This document shows positions 1-5,816 of a stretch of 8,013 nt of DNA, piece after piece. Both the position numbers and the translations under genes were made by a program. Location of the stretch: NCBI GenBank assembly GCA_963169135.1, contig CAUJEQ010000007.1, positions 1 to 8,013 on the forward strand, given 5' to 3'. The first letter of the stretch is position 1. Each line of letters starts with the position of its first letter. Origin of the DNA: Chloroflexota bacterium (lineage in GTDB: Bacteria > Chloroflexota > Dehalococcoidia > Tepidiformales > Tepidiformaceae). The notes below the pieces were generated by a model, which was not told the origin of the DNA, searched no databases, and saw only the letters and a program-made list of their open reading frames with translations.

Positions 1-157
1 GATTGTCCACGGGCGGGATGGCGCGGTGATCGGCGCTCTCGCCCATGCGCGGGACATCAACGACCGCTTCGAGAAGGACCGGGCGAGCCGCCGCCGCATG
101 CGGGAGATGGAAGAGGAAATCAAGGCGCTCCGGGAGGCCGGGGCAGAGCCCGCATAG
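1..157 (+). CDS. PAS-domain protein, C-terminal fragment (5' end outside window)
   Basis: An open frame enters from the left edge (first full codon at base 2) and ends at TAG 155-157, giving 51 residues. It begins IVHGRDGAVIGALAHARDIN. A glycine turn followed by a hydrophobic strand and ARDI is typical of the last two beta strands of a PAS sensory domain, where 'G.viG.....rDIT.R' is common. After it comes a highly charged segment (about residues 22-47, rich in E, K and R) that looks like a short coiled coil, and the protein stops there. No kinase or output domain follows the PAS on the C-terminal side, so any output domain would be N-terminal or absent. The stop lies 3 bases from the stop of the convergent permease gene, with no terminator visible between them. 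The PAS assignment rests on one short stretch and is a family-level inference. Confidence 0.6.
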   Translation, partial: IVHGRDGAVIGALAHARDINDRFEKDRASRRRMREMEEEIKALREAGAEPA

Positions 158-160
158 CCC

Positions 161-919
161 TCAGCTCCAGCGAAAAAGGCGCCAGGTCAGAATACCGGCC
201 CCGCCGAGGAAGCCATTGACCAGCCAGAAGGCGGACCAGTCCCAGCCCTGGCCGAGCCAGGCGCCCTGGAGCAGTAGCACGACGTGCGTGAGTGGCAGCG
301 TGTTGCCTACCGTCTGCATGGCATCGTTGAGCACCCCTCGCGGAGGACCGGCGCCGGAAATCATCATCATCACAAAGAACAGGATGAGACCGGCGCCCTG
401 TGCCGACCTGGCGGAGGGGAGCGCGCTCCCGAGAAAGATGCCGATGGCCGCGAAGGCAAACGCACCGAGGACGAGGGCAGCCCCAGTCTGCGCCAGCGAC
501 TGCGGGCCTTCCGTTCCATAGGCGAGTGGCGACGTGACGCCGATGGTAATCGCGCCGATCACCATCATCCCCAGGCTCACAGCGACCTGCGACCCGAGGA
601 CCGCCGGGAGGGGCACCCCCGCCGCGCGAAACCGGCGCAGCACGCCCTGTTCGCGGTAGCTGGTGATCCGCATCGGGAGGGTGATCAGCCCGATCGAGGC
701 CATGACCAGCCCGATGTACGCGGGGACGTAGTAGTCGGTCGGTCCAACCCCCCGCCAGACCTCGACCTCCTCGGGATCATCCGCTTCGATCTCGTTGCCG
801 AACACGCTGGCCATGATGAACAGCACGAAAAAGGGGAAGGCGAACGCGAAGATCACCGCCATCGGTTCACGCGCGAACAGCTTCACTTCGACCCACGTAA
901 GCCGCCACAGTGCCCTCAC
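161..919 (-). CDS. ABC-2 type transporter permease
   Basis: A 252-residue integral membrane protein with about six hydrophobic segments (roughly residues 20-41, 62-83, 108-131, 143-167, 173-190 and 228-248). This is the usual layout of an ABC-2 permease forming the membrane channel of an exporter. The charged stretch between segments 2 and 3 (YREQGVLRRFRAAGVP, 88-103) matches the cytosolic coupling region of the DrrB/ABC-2 family. The start is GTG and overlaps the TGA of the upstream ATPase gene (shared bases GTGA, 916-919). A GGAG sits 10 bases ahead of it on the - strand (930-933). The overlap implies translational coupling and a two-gene exporter. The substrate cannot be read from sequence; family members export antibiotics, lipids or other hydrophobic compounds. 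It is the last gene of the leftward group. Confidence 0.9.
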   Translation of the reverse strand: MRALWRLTWVEVKLFAREPMAVIFAFAFPFFVLFIMASVFGNEIEADDPEEVEVWRGVGPTDYYVPAYIGLVMASIGLITLPMRITSYREQGVLRRFRAAGVPLPAVLGSQVAVSLGMMVIGAITIGVTSPLAYGTEGPQSLAQTGAALVLGAFAFAAIGIFLGSALPSARSAQGAGLILFFVMMMISGAGPPRGVLNDAMQTVGNTLPLTHVVLLLQGAWLGQGWDWSAFWLVNGFLGGAGILTWRLFRWS

Positions 920-1878
920 GCCCGCTCATCTCCAGCCGAAAGGTTGAGGAAGACATCCTCGAGTGTGCCCAGCTCCACGCGCAGGTCGACCGGCACAATC
1001 CCGCGCCCGACCAGCGCGGCTGCCACGTGGGCGAGCAGCGGGCCGCTCCCGCGTACCACGACCCGGTCACCCTGGCGGGTCACCCGCTCGACGCCTTCAA
1101 CGTCATCCAGCCAGGGCAGGTCGGCGTCGTGCGTGAAGCGCACCGTACTTTCACCAGCATATTTGGCAACGAGTCCCGGGACTGTGTCGACCGCCAGGAC
1201 CGTGCCGCGCTTGAAAACGGCCACCCGATCGCACAGAGCTTCCGCCTCCTCCATGAAGTGCGTCACGAGGACCACAGTAGCGCCCTGTTCGCGAACGCCG
1301 CGGATGAGTCCCCAGGCGTCATGGCGAGCGGCCGGATCCAGTCCGGCGGTCATCTCATCGAGGAAGACCACCTCTGGCTGATTGACCAGCGCAAGGGCGA
1401 TGAACAGCCGCTGGCGCTGGCCCCCGGAGAGCGTGGCGAATGCGGAGTGGCGCTTCTCGTAGATGCCCCAGTCGCGCGCCAGTGACTCCCAGTCACGCGA
1501 ACGCGGCGACATGGCCGCGAACAGGTCCAGGGCTTCCCATACCCGGATCCGGTCCGGCAGGGACGATTCCTGCAGCTGGCTTCCGATGCGGTTGCGCAGC
1601 GCCTTCCGTTGCGTTCGCGGGTCGAGCCCGAGAATGTCGACCTCGCCCGAGTCCGGGTTGCGCAACCCCTGCAGGCACTCGACAGTCGTGGTCTTTCCGG
1701 AGCCGTTCGGCCCGATGATCCCGAAGATCTCGCCGTGGTCGACCTCGAACGAGACGTCATCGACCGCGACGACATCGCGGTACGTCTTGCGGAGGCGGCT
1801 GACCGAGATCGGCCGTGTCGAAAGAATCGGTTGGTTGCCGCTGCCCATCGCCGCGACAGTACACCTGCTCGACGCCAT
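916..1878 (-). CDS. ABC transporter ATP-binding protein (DrrA/CcmA-like)
   Basis: A 320-residue nucleotide-binding subunit that powers the partner permease encoded just downstream. All ATPase motifs are intact: Walker A GPNGSGKT (56-63), Q-loop glutamine in SQLQESSL (about 101-103), signature LSGGQ (150-154), Walker B VVFLDE (170-175) with catalytic Glu175, D-loop AGLD (178-181) and H-loop His207. Residues after about 235 form the extra C-terminal domain usual in DrrA-type exporter ATPases. 'DEMTAGLDP' in place of the common 'DEPT.GLDP' is a frequent variant in this subgroup. The start is uncertain. Neither Met1 (1878) nor Met11 (1848) has a clear ribosome binding site, and the conserved domain begins only near residue 25, so the shorter start is possible. 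It lies 35 bases downstream of the phosphatase gene on the same strand. Confidence 0.93.
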   Translation of the reverse strand: MASSRCTVAAMGSGNQPILSTRPISVSRLRKTYRDVVAVDDVSFEVDHGEIFGIIGPNGSGKTTTVECLQGLRNPDSGEVDILGLDPRTQRKALRNRIGSQLQESSLPDRIRVWEALDLFAAMSPRSRDWESLARDWGIYEKRHSAFATLSGGQRQRLFIALALVNQPEVVFLDEMTAGLDPAARHDAWGLIRGVREQGATVVLVTHFMEEAEALCDRVAVFKRGTVLAVDTVPGLVAKYAGESTVRFTHDADLPWLDDVEGVERVTRQGDRVVVRGSGPLLAHVAAALVGRGIVPVDLRVELGTLEDVFLNLSAGDERA

Positions 1879-1910
1879 CGGACAGTCAGCCCGGAGGGAT
1901 TCGTCTCAGA

Positions 1911-1926
1911 CGATCAGGCGATCAGG
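1911..1926. repeat. 8-bp tandem duplication across the phosphatase stop codon
   Basis: CGATCAGG occurs twice in a row (1911-1918 and 1919-1926). On the - strand the copy nearer the phosphatase body encodes part of the terminal Leu-Ile, and the other copy, shifted in frame, supplies the TGA. It looks like a slippage duplication at the gene end. Removing one copy would still give a stop almost at once (ending in Val instead of Ala), so it has little coding effect. Confidence 0.7.
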
Positions 1927-2651
1927 CGAGCCCGCAGCGCTGAGATGGTCGAGTCGCTCACACCGAGGTCGCGGGCGTAGCCCTCGGCGGAGCCGTGCTT
2001 CTCCCGCAGGGTCTTGAGTGCCGTCTCGATCGCGTCGCGCGGGGCGGCCAACAGCTGTTGTGCGCGCGTTTCGTCGACGCCGCGTTCGCGCATCTCGGGC
2101 AGCCACTGCTCCAGCATCGGCTTCAGCAGCGGCTCCGTCAGCGTGTAATCGGCGATGATGGTCTCGTCGTCCACGCCTGCCATGTCGAGCAGGAGGGCGG
2201 CCGCCACGCCGGTCCGATCCTTTCCGGCGGCGCAGTGGAACAGTACCCGGCCCCCCGCGTCCGCGGTCACCTCGATGAGCGTGCGGTAAGCATCCCGGCC
2301 CATTTCGAGAAAGCGGCCATAGACCGTGCCAAAGCCCGGGAATGCGTTCTCCAGCCCCACGGGTGAGGCATCTTCCTGGAAAACCGGCGCGTGGATGTGG
2401 CGGATGCCGTACGGCGCCGGGTCCGGGGTCACGCTGCGCTCGCGCTCTGCGTTGGAGCGGAAGTCGATGATGGTGGTAACGCCCGCCTCTGCAAGTCCGC
2501 GCATCCCGGCATCGGTAAGGCGGTGCAGGCTGGCCGAGCGGATGGCCGTTTCGGTGGTAACGCGCCCGGACGAGGTGGCGTAGCCGCCAATGTGGCGGAC
2601 GTTATGGGCGACTTCGAGCCGCAGCTCGCGGTTGGTGATAGTTAGCTCCAT
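1914..2651 (-). CDS. Tyrosine-protein phosphatase (Y_phosphatase3 / MptpB-like)
   Basis: A 245-residue soluble protein with the cysteine-phosphatase signature HCAAGKDRTG (139-148): nucleophile Cys140, phosphate-binding Arg146, and the Lys144-Asp145 pair typical of the bacterial MptpB/LipA class. The N-terminal half carries the other family marks: 'NVRHIGGY' (17-24), the SASLHRLT segment (40-46) and 'TTIIDFRSNAE' (59-69). The C-terminal stretch 'GSAEGYARDLGVSDSTISALR' region (220-240) is also typical. Such enzymes dephosphorylate phosphotyrosine, phosphoserine/threonine and sometimes phosphoinositides; the substrate here is unknown. No signal peptide is seen, so it is probably cytosolic. The ATG at 2651 has no convincing ribosome binding site. 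It is the first gene of a leftward group with the ABC exporter and is divergent from the peptidase gene, leaving 96 bases between the two starts. Confidence 0.92.
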   Translation of the reverse strand: MELTITNRELRLEVAHNVRHIGGYATSSGRVTTETAIRSASLHRLTDAGMRGLAEAGVTTIIDFRSNAERERSVTPDPAPYGIRHIHAPVFQEDASPVGLENAFPGFGTVYGRFLEMGRDAYRTLIEVTADAGGRVLFHCAAGKDRTGVAAALLLDMAGVDDETIIADYTLTEPLLKPMLEQWLPEMRERGVDETRAQQLLAAPRDAIETALKTLREKHGSAEGYARDLGVSDSTISALRARLIA

Positions 2652-2707
2652 GCAAACAGTGTCGCAGATGCGGATGAATGGGGCGTTAACGATGCCGAAC
2701 GCGGGTG

Positions 2708-2720
2708 CCGGCCGTATGCT
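2708..2720 (+). promoter_or_regulatory. Putative -10 region (TATGCT) of the peptidase gene
   Basis: TATGCT at 2715-2720 fits a sigma70-type -10 element. It would start transcription near 2727, about 20 bases before the GTG of the peptidase, leaving room for the GGAG site. No acceptable -35 is seen at 16-18 bases upstream. The ten bases CCGGCCGTAT (2708-2717) recur exactly at 7776-7785 ahead of the RNHCP gene, followed by G/C then CT. That supports a real element, but the role is inferred. Confidence 0.4.
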
Positions 2721-2737
2721 TCGGGGACCACCCCGCC

Positions 2738-2741
2738 GGAG
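2738..2741 (+). promoter_or_regulatory. Ribosome binding site deciding the GTG start of the peptidase
   Basis: GGAG lies 6 bases before GTG at 2748. This spacing supports GTG as the start codon; the encoded protein then begins at the usual N-terminal helix of the M20 family. Confidence 0.6.
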
Positions 2742-2747
2742 CAGCTC

Positions 2748-3836
2748 GTGATCAACCGCGACCGCATCGTCCAGACGTTCCTCGAACTTGTCGCCATCGA
2801 CTCACCCTCTGGCGACGAGGACGCCATCGCAGCCGAACTCGAACGCCGCTTCCGCGACCGCGGGCTCGAAGTAGCCCAGGATGCCGCAGGCAATGTCCTC
2901 GGTCGCCGCGAAGGCCATGGCGAGCCACTCCTTCTCTCGGCCCACATGGATACCGTGGAGCCGGGCCGGGGCATCCAGCCTACCTGGGACGGCCCCGACA
3001 TCATCCGCAGCGACGGCACGACCATCCTGGGAGCCGACAACAAGGCGGGGTGCGCGGTCATCCTCGAAGTAATCCAGTCGGCCATCGAGGACGGCGCCGC
3101 GACGCGCCCGATCGAGGTCGCCATCAGCCGCGGCGAGGAGATTGGCCTGGTCGGCGCCGCCAACATGGACTACAGCCGCCTCACCGCGAAGGTCGCCATT
3201 GTCATCGATAGCGGTGGCCCACCATCGAGCATCCAGGGGCAGGCGCCCTATCACTACACCTACGACATCGAGGTCCACGGGCGCGCCGCGCACGCCGGAC
3301 TCGAACCGGAAAAGGGCGTGCCCGCTATCTCGATCGCCTCGGAGATCGTGCTCGGGTTGCCCCAGGGGAGGTTCGATGCAGAGACCACCGGCAACGTCGG
3401 CAAGATCCAGGGCGGGCTCGTGCGGAACGCCGTGCCCGACCACACCATCATCCAGGGCGAGATGCGCTCGATGGTCGAGGAAAAGGTCGAGACACTCGTC
3501 TCGAAGACGAAGCGCCATGTGGAAGGCGTGCAGGAGAAGCACCCGGAGGCCCGCATCGATGCGCGTTTCCATACCGCCTACCCCGGCTACACCCTGACCC
3601 CCGACGATCCGGCGGCGAAGTTGCTGTTCCCGGTGCTCGAAGAACTCGGGTTCAAACCCGACCCCCATCCCGTCGGCGGCGGCACCGATGGCAACGTGTT
3701 CCGCGGCCACGGCATCGCGAGCGTGGTCATCGGCCGGGGTGGCTACAACCAGCACACAAAGGACGAGTACCTGGTGATCCCCGAGATGCTCGAGTGTGCC
3801 CGGGTCGTCGAGGGATGCGTCCGGCGGGGTTCCTGA
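2748..3836 (+). CDS. M20-family metallopeptidase, peptidase T-like (YqjE/PepT2 type)
   Basis: A 362-residue di-zinc exopeptidase, close to the length of Bacillus YqjE. The expected ligands and catalytic residues are present in order: His66 and Asp68 in SAHMDTV, bridging Asp97 in GADNKAG, general base Glu130 and ligand Glu131 in RGEEIG, Asp154 in IDSGG, and the last ligand His336 in QHTKDE. The dimerisation (lid) domain is inserted at about residues 165-280 and carries the family's 'GRAAHAG..PEKGVPAI' stretch (178-194). The enzyme should remove N-terminal residues from small peptides in the cytosol; no signal peptide is seen. True tripeptidase specificity is not proven, since M20 relatives also act on acylated amino acids. 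It appears to be a single-gene unit: divergent from the phosphatase, and its stop is 4 bases from the stop of the converging 127-residue gene. Confidence 0.92.
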   Translation: MINRDRIVQTFLELVAIDSPSGDEDAIAAELERRFRDRGLEVAQDAAGNVLGRREGHGEPLLLSAHMDTVEPGRGIQPTWDGPDIIRSDGTTILGADNKAGCAVILEVIQSAIEDGAATRPIEVAISRGEEIGLVGAANMDYSRLTAKVAIVIDSGGPPSSIQGQAPYHYTYDIEVHGRAAHAGLEPEKGVPAISIASEIVLGLPQGRFDAETTGNVGKIQGGLVRNAVPDHTIIQGEMRSMVEEKVETLVSKTKRHVEGVQEKHPEARIDARFHTAYPGYTLTPDDPAAKLLFPVLEELGFKPDPHPVGGGTDGNVFRGHGIASVVIGRGGYNQHTKDEYLVIPEMLECARVVEGCVRRGS

Positions 3837-3840
3837 GCCG

Positions 3841-4224
3841 TCATTCCCGCCGCGTATCGCGCTCGGCCTCGCCCCGCGCGAGTAGCGAGACGCGATGCGC
3901 CAACGCCCCCGACCCGCGGGCCAGCGGCTCGAAGCGCCAGGCGACCGCTTCTTCGAACACCTCGGCTGTGGCGCGCGGCACGCTGGCTTCGGCGCTCATG
4001 ATCCACGATCCGGCGAGGAGCCGGAGGTGATACACGGTCGAGCCCCGGTAGGTGGCGGCGTCGAGCGAGGCTGCATGTTCCGCATATTCCGCAACCACGC
4101 GTTCGGCCAGGGCCATGGCCGGCTTCTTCACCATCGGATCGAGGTCCACGACCCGCCCGAAGGAAGTCATCAGGTTGCCATAGATGGCGTCGGTGATGCG
4201 CGGCTTCCTGCGGAAGAGCGCCAT
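3841..4224 (-). CDS. Unrecognised 127-residue protein coupled to yqeC
   Basis: I do not recognise this family. The protein starts MALFRRKPRITDAIYGNLMT, has a basic N-terminus and no signal peptide. Most of it reads as amphipathic helix: about residues 30-55 rich in Ala/Glu, 60-80 containing YRGSTVYHLRLLAGSWIMS, and 82-125 rich in Ala/Arg/Glu. There are no cysteines and no obvious catalytic motif. It looks like a small soluble helical protein, not a membrane or DNA-binding one. Its ATG (4224-4222 on the - strand) shares one base with the TGA of yqeC, so translation is probably coupled, which suggests a functional link to molybdoenzyme maturation. The stop faces the peptidase stop 4 bases away. 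Evidence that it is a real gene is the junction with yqeC and the exact fit between two neighbours. Confidence 0.72.
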   Translation of the reverse strand: MALFRRKPRITDAIYGNLMTSFGRVVDLDPMVKKPAMALAERVVAEYAEHAASLDAATYRGSTVYHLRLLAGSWIMSAEASVPRATAEVFEEAVAWRFEPLARGSGALAHRVSLLARGEAERDTRRE

Positions 4225-4973
4225 CAGCGGACTACCCCGTGAATCGCCCCCGCTTCATGGGCGGTTGCAATGACGGCCGTGTTGTAGCCGCCGTACACCA
4301 GCCGCGCGGCAATGTGGTTGGCGACCGCCTGGTGTTCCGGCGTCAGAGGGCGGTTGAGGAGCGCGTGCAGCCGTGCGCCCTCGGGCACGCACTTCCGGCC
4401 GCCCTCGGCGTGAAGCAGCGTTTCCACGATGACGTCGGCGGTAACTGGGGCCCCCGTTGCTACCTTCGTCAGGTCCGAGACGAGCCCCGGCCGGTGCACC
4501 CAGTGATCGCTGAGCGGGTGCCCGAGCACGGAGAGGCCGACACACACCACCACATCAGTCGTCGAAGACGGGATGGCCGGTTCGTGCGCGGCGGGGGCCT
4601 TGAACGGCCGGTGCGCCGAACCGTCGGATTCGATCGCCAGGACATAGTCGTCGCGCGGAAGCTCAGCGACCACCTCCGCCGGGAAACCCGCCATGCGGCC
4701 CGCCTCGACCTCGGCGGAAATGAACGTACGGGCCTCGCCGGGGCGCATCTCCCGGGCGAACGTGGCCGCAAGGCCCTCCGCGGTGGTCTCGACACACGGT
4801 GGCATGGCGATGCCGCGCGGCCGGGTGAATCGCACCGTGGTCGTCACGGCGGCAGCCAGACCTCGAGCGGCGGCTTCGTTCGCGAGTGAGAACACCAGTG
4901 TGGTCTTGCCCCCGCCGCCGACGGCGGCGACGATGACCCCAGGCCCAAACCCGAATGCTTCGAACAGGTCCAC
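4224..4973 (-). CDS. yqeC: YqeC family selenium-dependent molybdenum hydroxylase accessory protein
   Basis: A 249-residue P-loop protein of the YqeC family, whose members cluster with xanthine-dehydrogenase-like molybdenum hydroxylases and are thought to help prepare their cofactor; the exact reaction is not settled. Visible marks are the N-terminal P-loop GGGGKTT (19-25), the TTT segment (44-46), the 'ESDGSAHRPFKAP' stretch (115-127; the family usually has E-A-D-G-S), 'HEPAIPSSTTDVVVCVG' (130-146) and LG.PL followed by VHRP (150-162). Length is normal and all blocks are intact. The start is GTG at 4973, directly before the conserved N-terminus. A TAGAAT lies 6 bases ahead of it, suggesting leaderless transcription. 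It is divergent from mobA by 37 bases and its stop overlaps the next gene by one base. No molybdoenzyme subunit is in the window, so its client is encoded elsewhere. Confidence 0.92.
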   Translation of the reverse strand: MDLFEAFGFGPGVIVAAVGGGGKTTLVFSLANEAAARGLAAAVTTTVRFTRPRGIAMPPCVETTAEGLAATFAREMRPGEARTFISAEVEAGRMAGFPAEVVAELPRDDYVLAIESDGSAHRPFKAPAAHEPAIPSSTTDVVVCVGLSVLGHPLSDHWVHRPGLVSDLTKVATGAPVTADVIVETLLHAEGGRKCVPEGARLHALLNRPLTPEHQAVANHIAARLVYGGYNTAVIATAHEAGAIHGVVR

Positions 4974-4979
4974 AACCTG

Positions 4980-4985
4980 ATTCTA
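4980..4985 (-). promoter_or_regulatory. Putative leaderless -10 element (TAGAAT) of yqeC
   Basis: On the - strand TAGAAT is separated by six bases (CAGGTT) from the yqeC GTG at 4973. That places the expected transcription start on the first base of the start codon. No -35 resembling TTGACA is found at 16-18 bases, which is common at leaderless promoters. The alternative is that AGGTT acts as a ribosome binding site, but it would be only two bases from the start, too close to work well. Confidence 0.4.
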
Positions 4986-5010
4986 CGGGCTGGGACGCGG
5001 TGGTTCTCTG

Positions 5011-5613
5011 ATGGAAGGTCTGACAGCGGTCGTACTTGCCGGCGGCAGGAGCTCGCGCTTCGGCTCCGACAAGGCGTCGGCACTCCTGCGCGGACGGCCG
5101 TTGCTGCAGTGGGTGCTCGACGCGGTCGGCCAGGTGTGCGACGCGGTGGTGATGGTGAAGGCGCGCGGCCAGGTCCTGCCCGATGTCACCTGCACCAGGC
5201 CGATGACGGTTATCGAAGACGTCTACGACGCCCAGGGCCCGCTCGCGGGGCTGGTGGCAGCCTTCGAAGTTGTGCGCACGCCCCTGGCCTTCGCGACGTC
5301 GTGTGATTCGCCGCTGACCGAGCCGGAACTCATCCGCTACCTGGCATCCAGAGCGGCCGACTCAGATGTGGTCTGCCCGCTGGTCGACGGGCACCCCCAG
5401 CCCCTGGTCGCGGTGTATCGCGCGGCGGCCTGCCTGCCGGTCTTCCGCGAAAACGTGGAGCGCGGCCAGTTGCGGATCGTGGTCGCCTTTGCGGGTCTTC
5501 GCCAGAAGACCGTAACCGGGGAAGAGGCGGCGACGGCCGATCCGCAACTCCACTCGTTCATCAACGCAAACACCCCCGAGCGGCTGGCGGAAATCGACAC
5601 GCTCCTCGGTTAG
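5011..5613 (+). CDS. mobA: Molybdenum cofactor guanylyltransferase (MobA)
   Basis: A 200-residue nucleotidyltransferase that attaches GMP from GTP to molybdopterin-Mo, forming the bis-MGD type cofactor in the cytosol. The Rossmann-like N-terminus carries LAGGRSSRFGSDKA (9-22), the GTP-binding signature. The Asp before Lys21 favours MobA over the CTP-using MocA, which normally has LAAG and no such Asp. Further marks are QGPLAGLVAAF (75-85), SCDSPL (97-102, metal-binding Asp99; CDMP is usual in the family), HPQPLVAVY (128-136) and FINANTPERL (183-192) near the C-terminus. Length is normal. A GGTGG 7 bases before the ATG is a passable ribosome binding site. The gene is divergent from yqeC, an association seen where molybdoenzyme maturation genes cluster. 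No terminator is visible after its stop. Confidence 0.9.
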   Translation: MEGLTAVVLAGGRSSRFGSDKASALLRGRPLLQWVLDAVGQVCDAVVMVKARGQVLPDVTCTRPMTVIEDVYDAQGPLAGLVAAFEVVRTPLAFATSCDSPLTEPELIRYLASRAADSDVVCPLVDGHPQPLVAVYRAAACLPVFRENVERGQLRIVVAFAGLRQKTVTGEEAATADPQLHSFINANTPERLAEIDTLLG

Positions 5614-5641
5614 GGCGTGTTCACTCCCACCCCAGGTTCGG

Positions 5642-5669
5642 TTGACAGCCTTTGGGGGCCACCTATGAT
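5642..5669 (+). promoter_or_regulatory. Near-consensus sigma70-type promoter of the AAA+ ATPase gene
   Basis: TTGACA (5642-5647, perfect -35) is followed after 16 bases by TATGAT (5664-5669, five of six to TATAAT). The expected transcription start is the A/A/G at 5675-5677. This is the best promoter match in the window and lies in a true intergenic gap of 203 bases. It predicts strong or constitutive transcription of the ATPase gene and probably the GNAT gene after it, from a leader of about 140 nt. Confidence 0.8.
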
Positions 5670-5679
5670 CGCCCAAGAG

Positions 5680-5816
5680 GCCCGGCGCGGAAGTAGCCGG
5701 GCGCACCGCCCAAGGGGTGGTGCCCGGGGCCGGGTGGCGCCCTTCGCGGGTGGCAACCTTCTCCGTCGGCTCTCCGGCAGCCCGCCGCGCCGGATAACTA
5801 CAGGAGTGGGGGACCA
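5680..5816 (+). ncRNA. Structured 5' leader of the AAA+ ATPase mRNA (candidate cis-regulatory RNA)
   Basis: The transcribed leader holds two adjacent hairpins. The first has a perfect 7-bp stem GCCCGGC/GCCGGGC (5680-5686 with 5696-5702, 9-nt loop). The second has a 9-bp stem (5703-5711 with 5715-5723, one G-U pair, 3-nt loop AAG) starting on the very next base. Weaker stems follow: 5738-5742 with 5748-5752, and UCCGGC/GCCGGA at 5773-5778 with 5789-5794. The second hairpin could extend outward (GG 5700-5701 with CC 5724-5725) only by opening the first, so alternative folds exist. GGGTGGC is repeated at 5732-5738 and 5748-5754. There is no U-tract terminator. The ribosome binding site AGGAG is at 5802-5806. 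I could not match it to a known riboswitch class, and G+C-rich sequence forms stems easily, so a regulatory role is inference. Confidence 0.4.
5802..5806 (+). promoter_or_regulatory. Ribosome binding site of the AAA+ ATPase gene
   Basis: AGGAG lies 10 bases before the GTG at 5817, with a run of G (5808-5812) in between. The spacing is slightly long. CTCC at 5761-5764 and again within 5772-5775 could pair with it and hide it in an alternative fold. Confidence 0.55.

Noticed and set aside
284..1381. 365-residue open frame on the + strand across the ABC permease and ATPase genes
   Set aside because: It covers two genes with intact family motifs on the other strand and is rich in Arg, His, Asp and Pro with no fold-like pattern; a shadow of biased codon use.
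2652..2700. Possible leaderless promoter (GACACT) for the phosphatase gene
   Set aside because: The hexamer is a poor -10 match and no -35 is visible; not enough to list as a feature.
2802..3755. 317-residue open frame on the - strand opposite the peptidase gene
   Set aside because: The + strand protein has all M20 metal ligands; the antisense frame has only compositional bias.
3837..3840. Bidirectional terminator between the converging peptidase and 127-residue genes
   Set aside because: Only four bases separate the stops and no stem with a T-run is visible in the flanking coding ends; the same holds at 158-160.
5680..5816. Possible T-box, SAM or c-di-AMP (ydaO) riboswitch in the ATPase leader
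   Set aside because: Short resemblances (AGTAG, GGCAACC, and GGGGGACCA next to the start) are present, but the remaining conserved parts of each class are missing or out of order, and the gene is not a usual target. Kept only as an unclassified structured leader.
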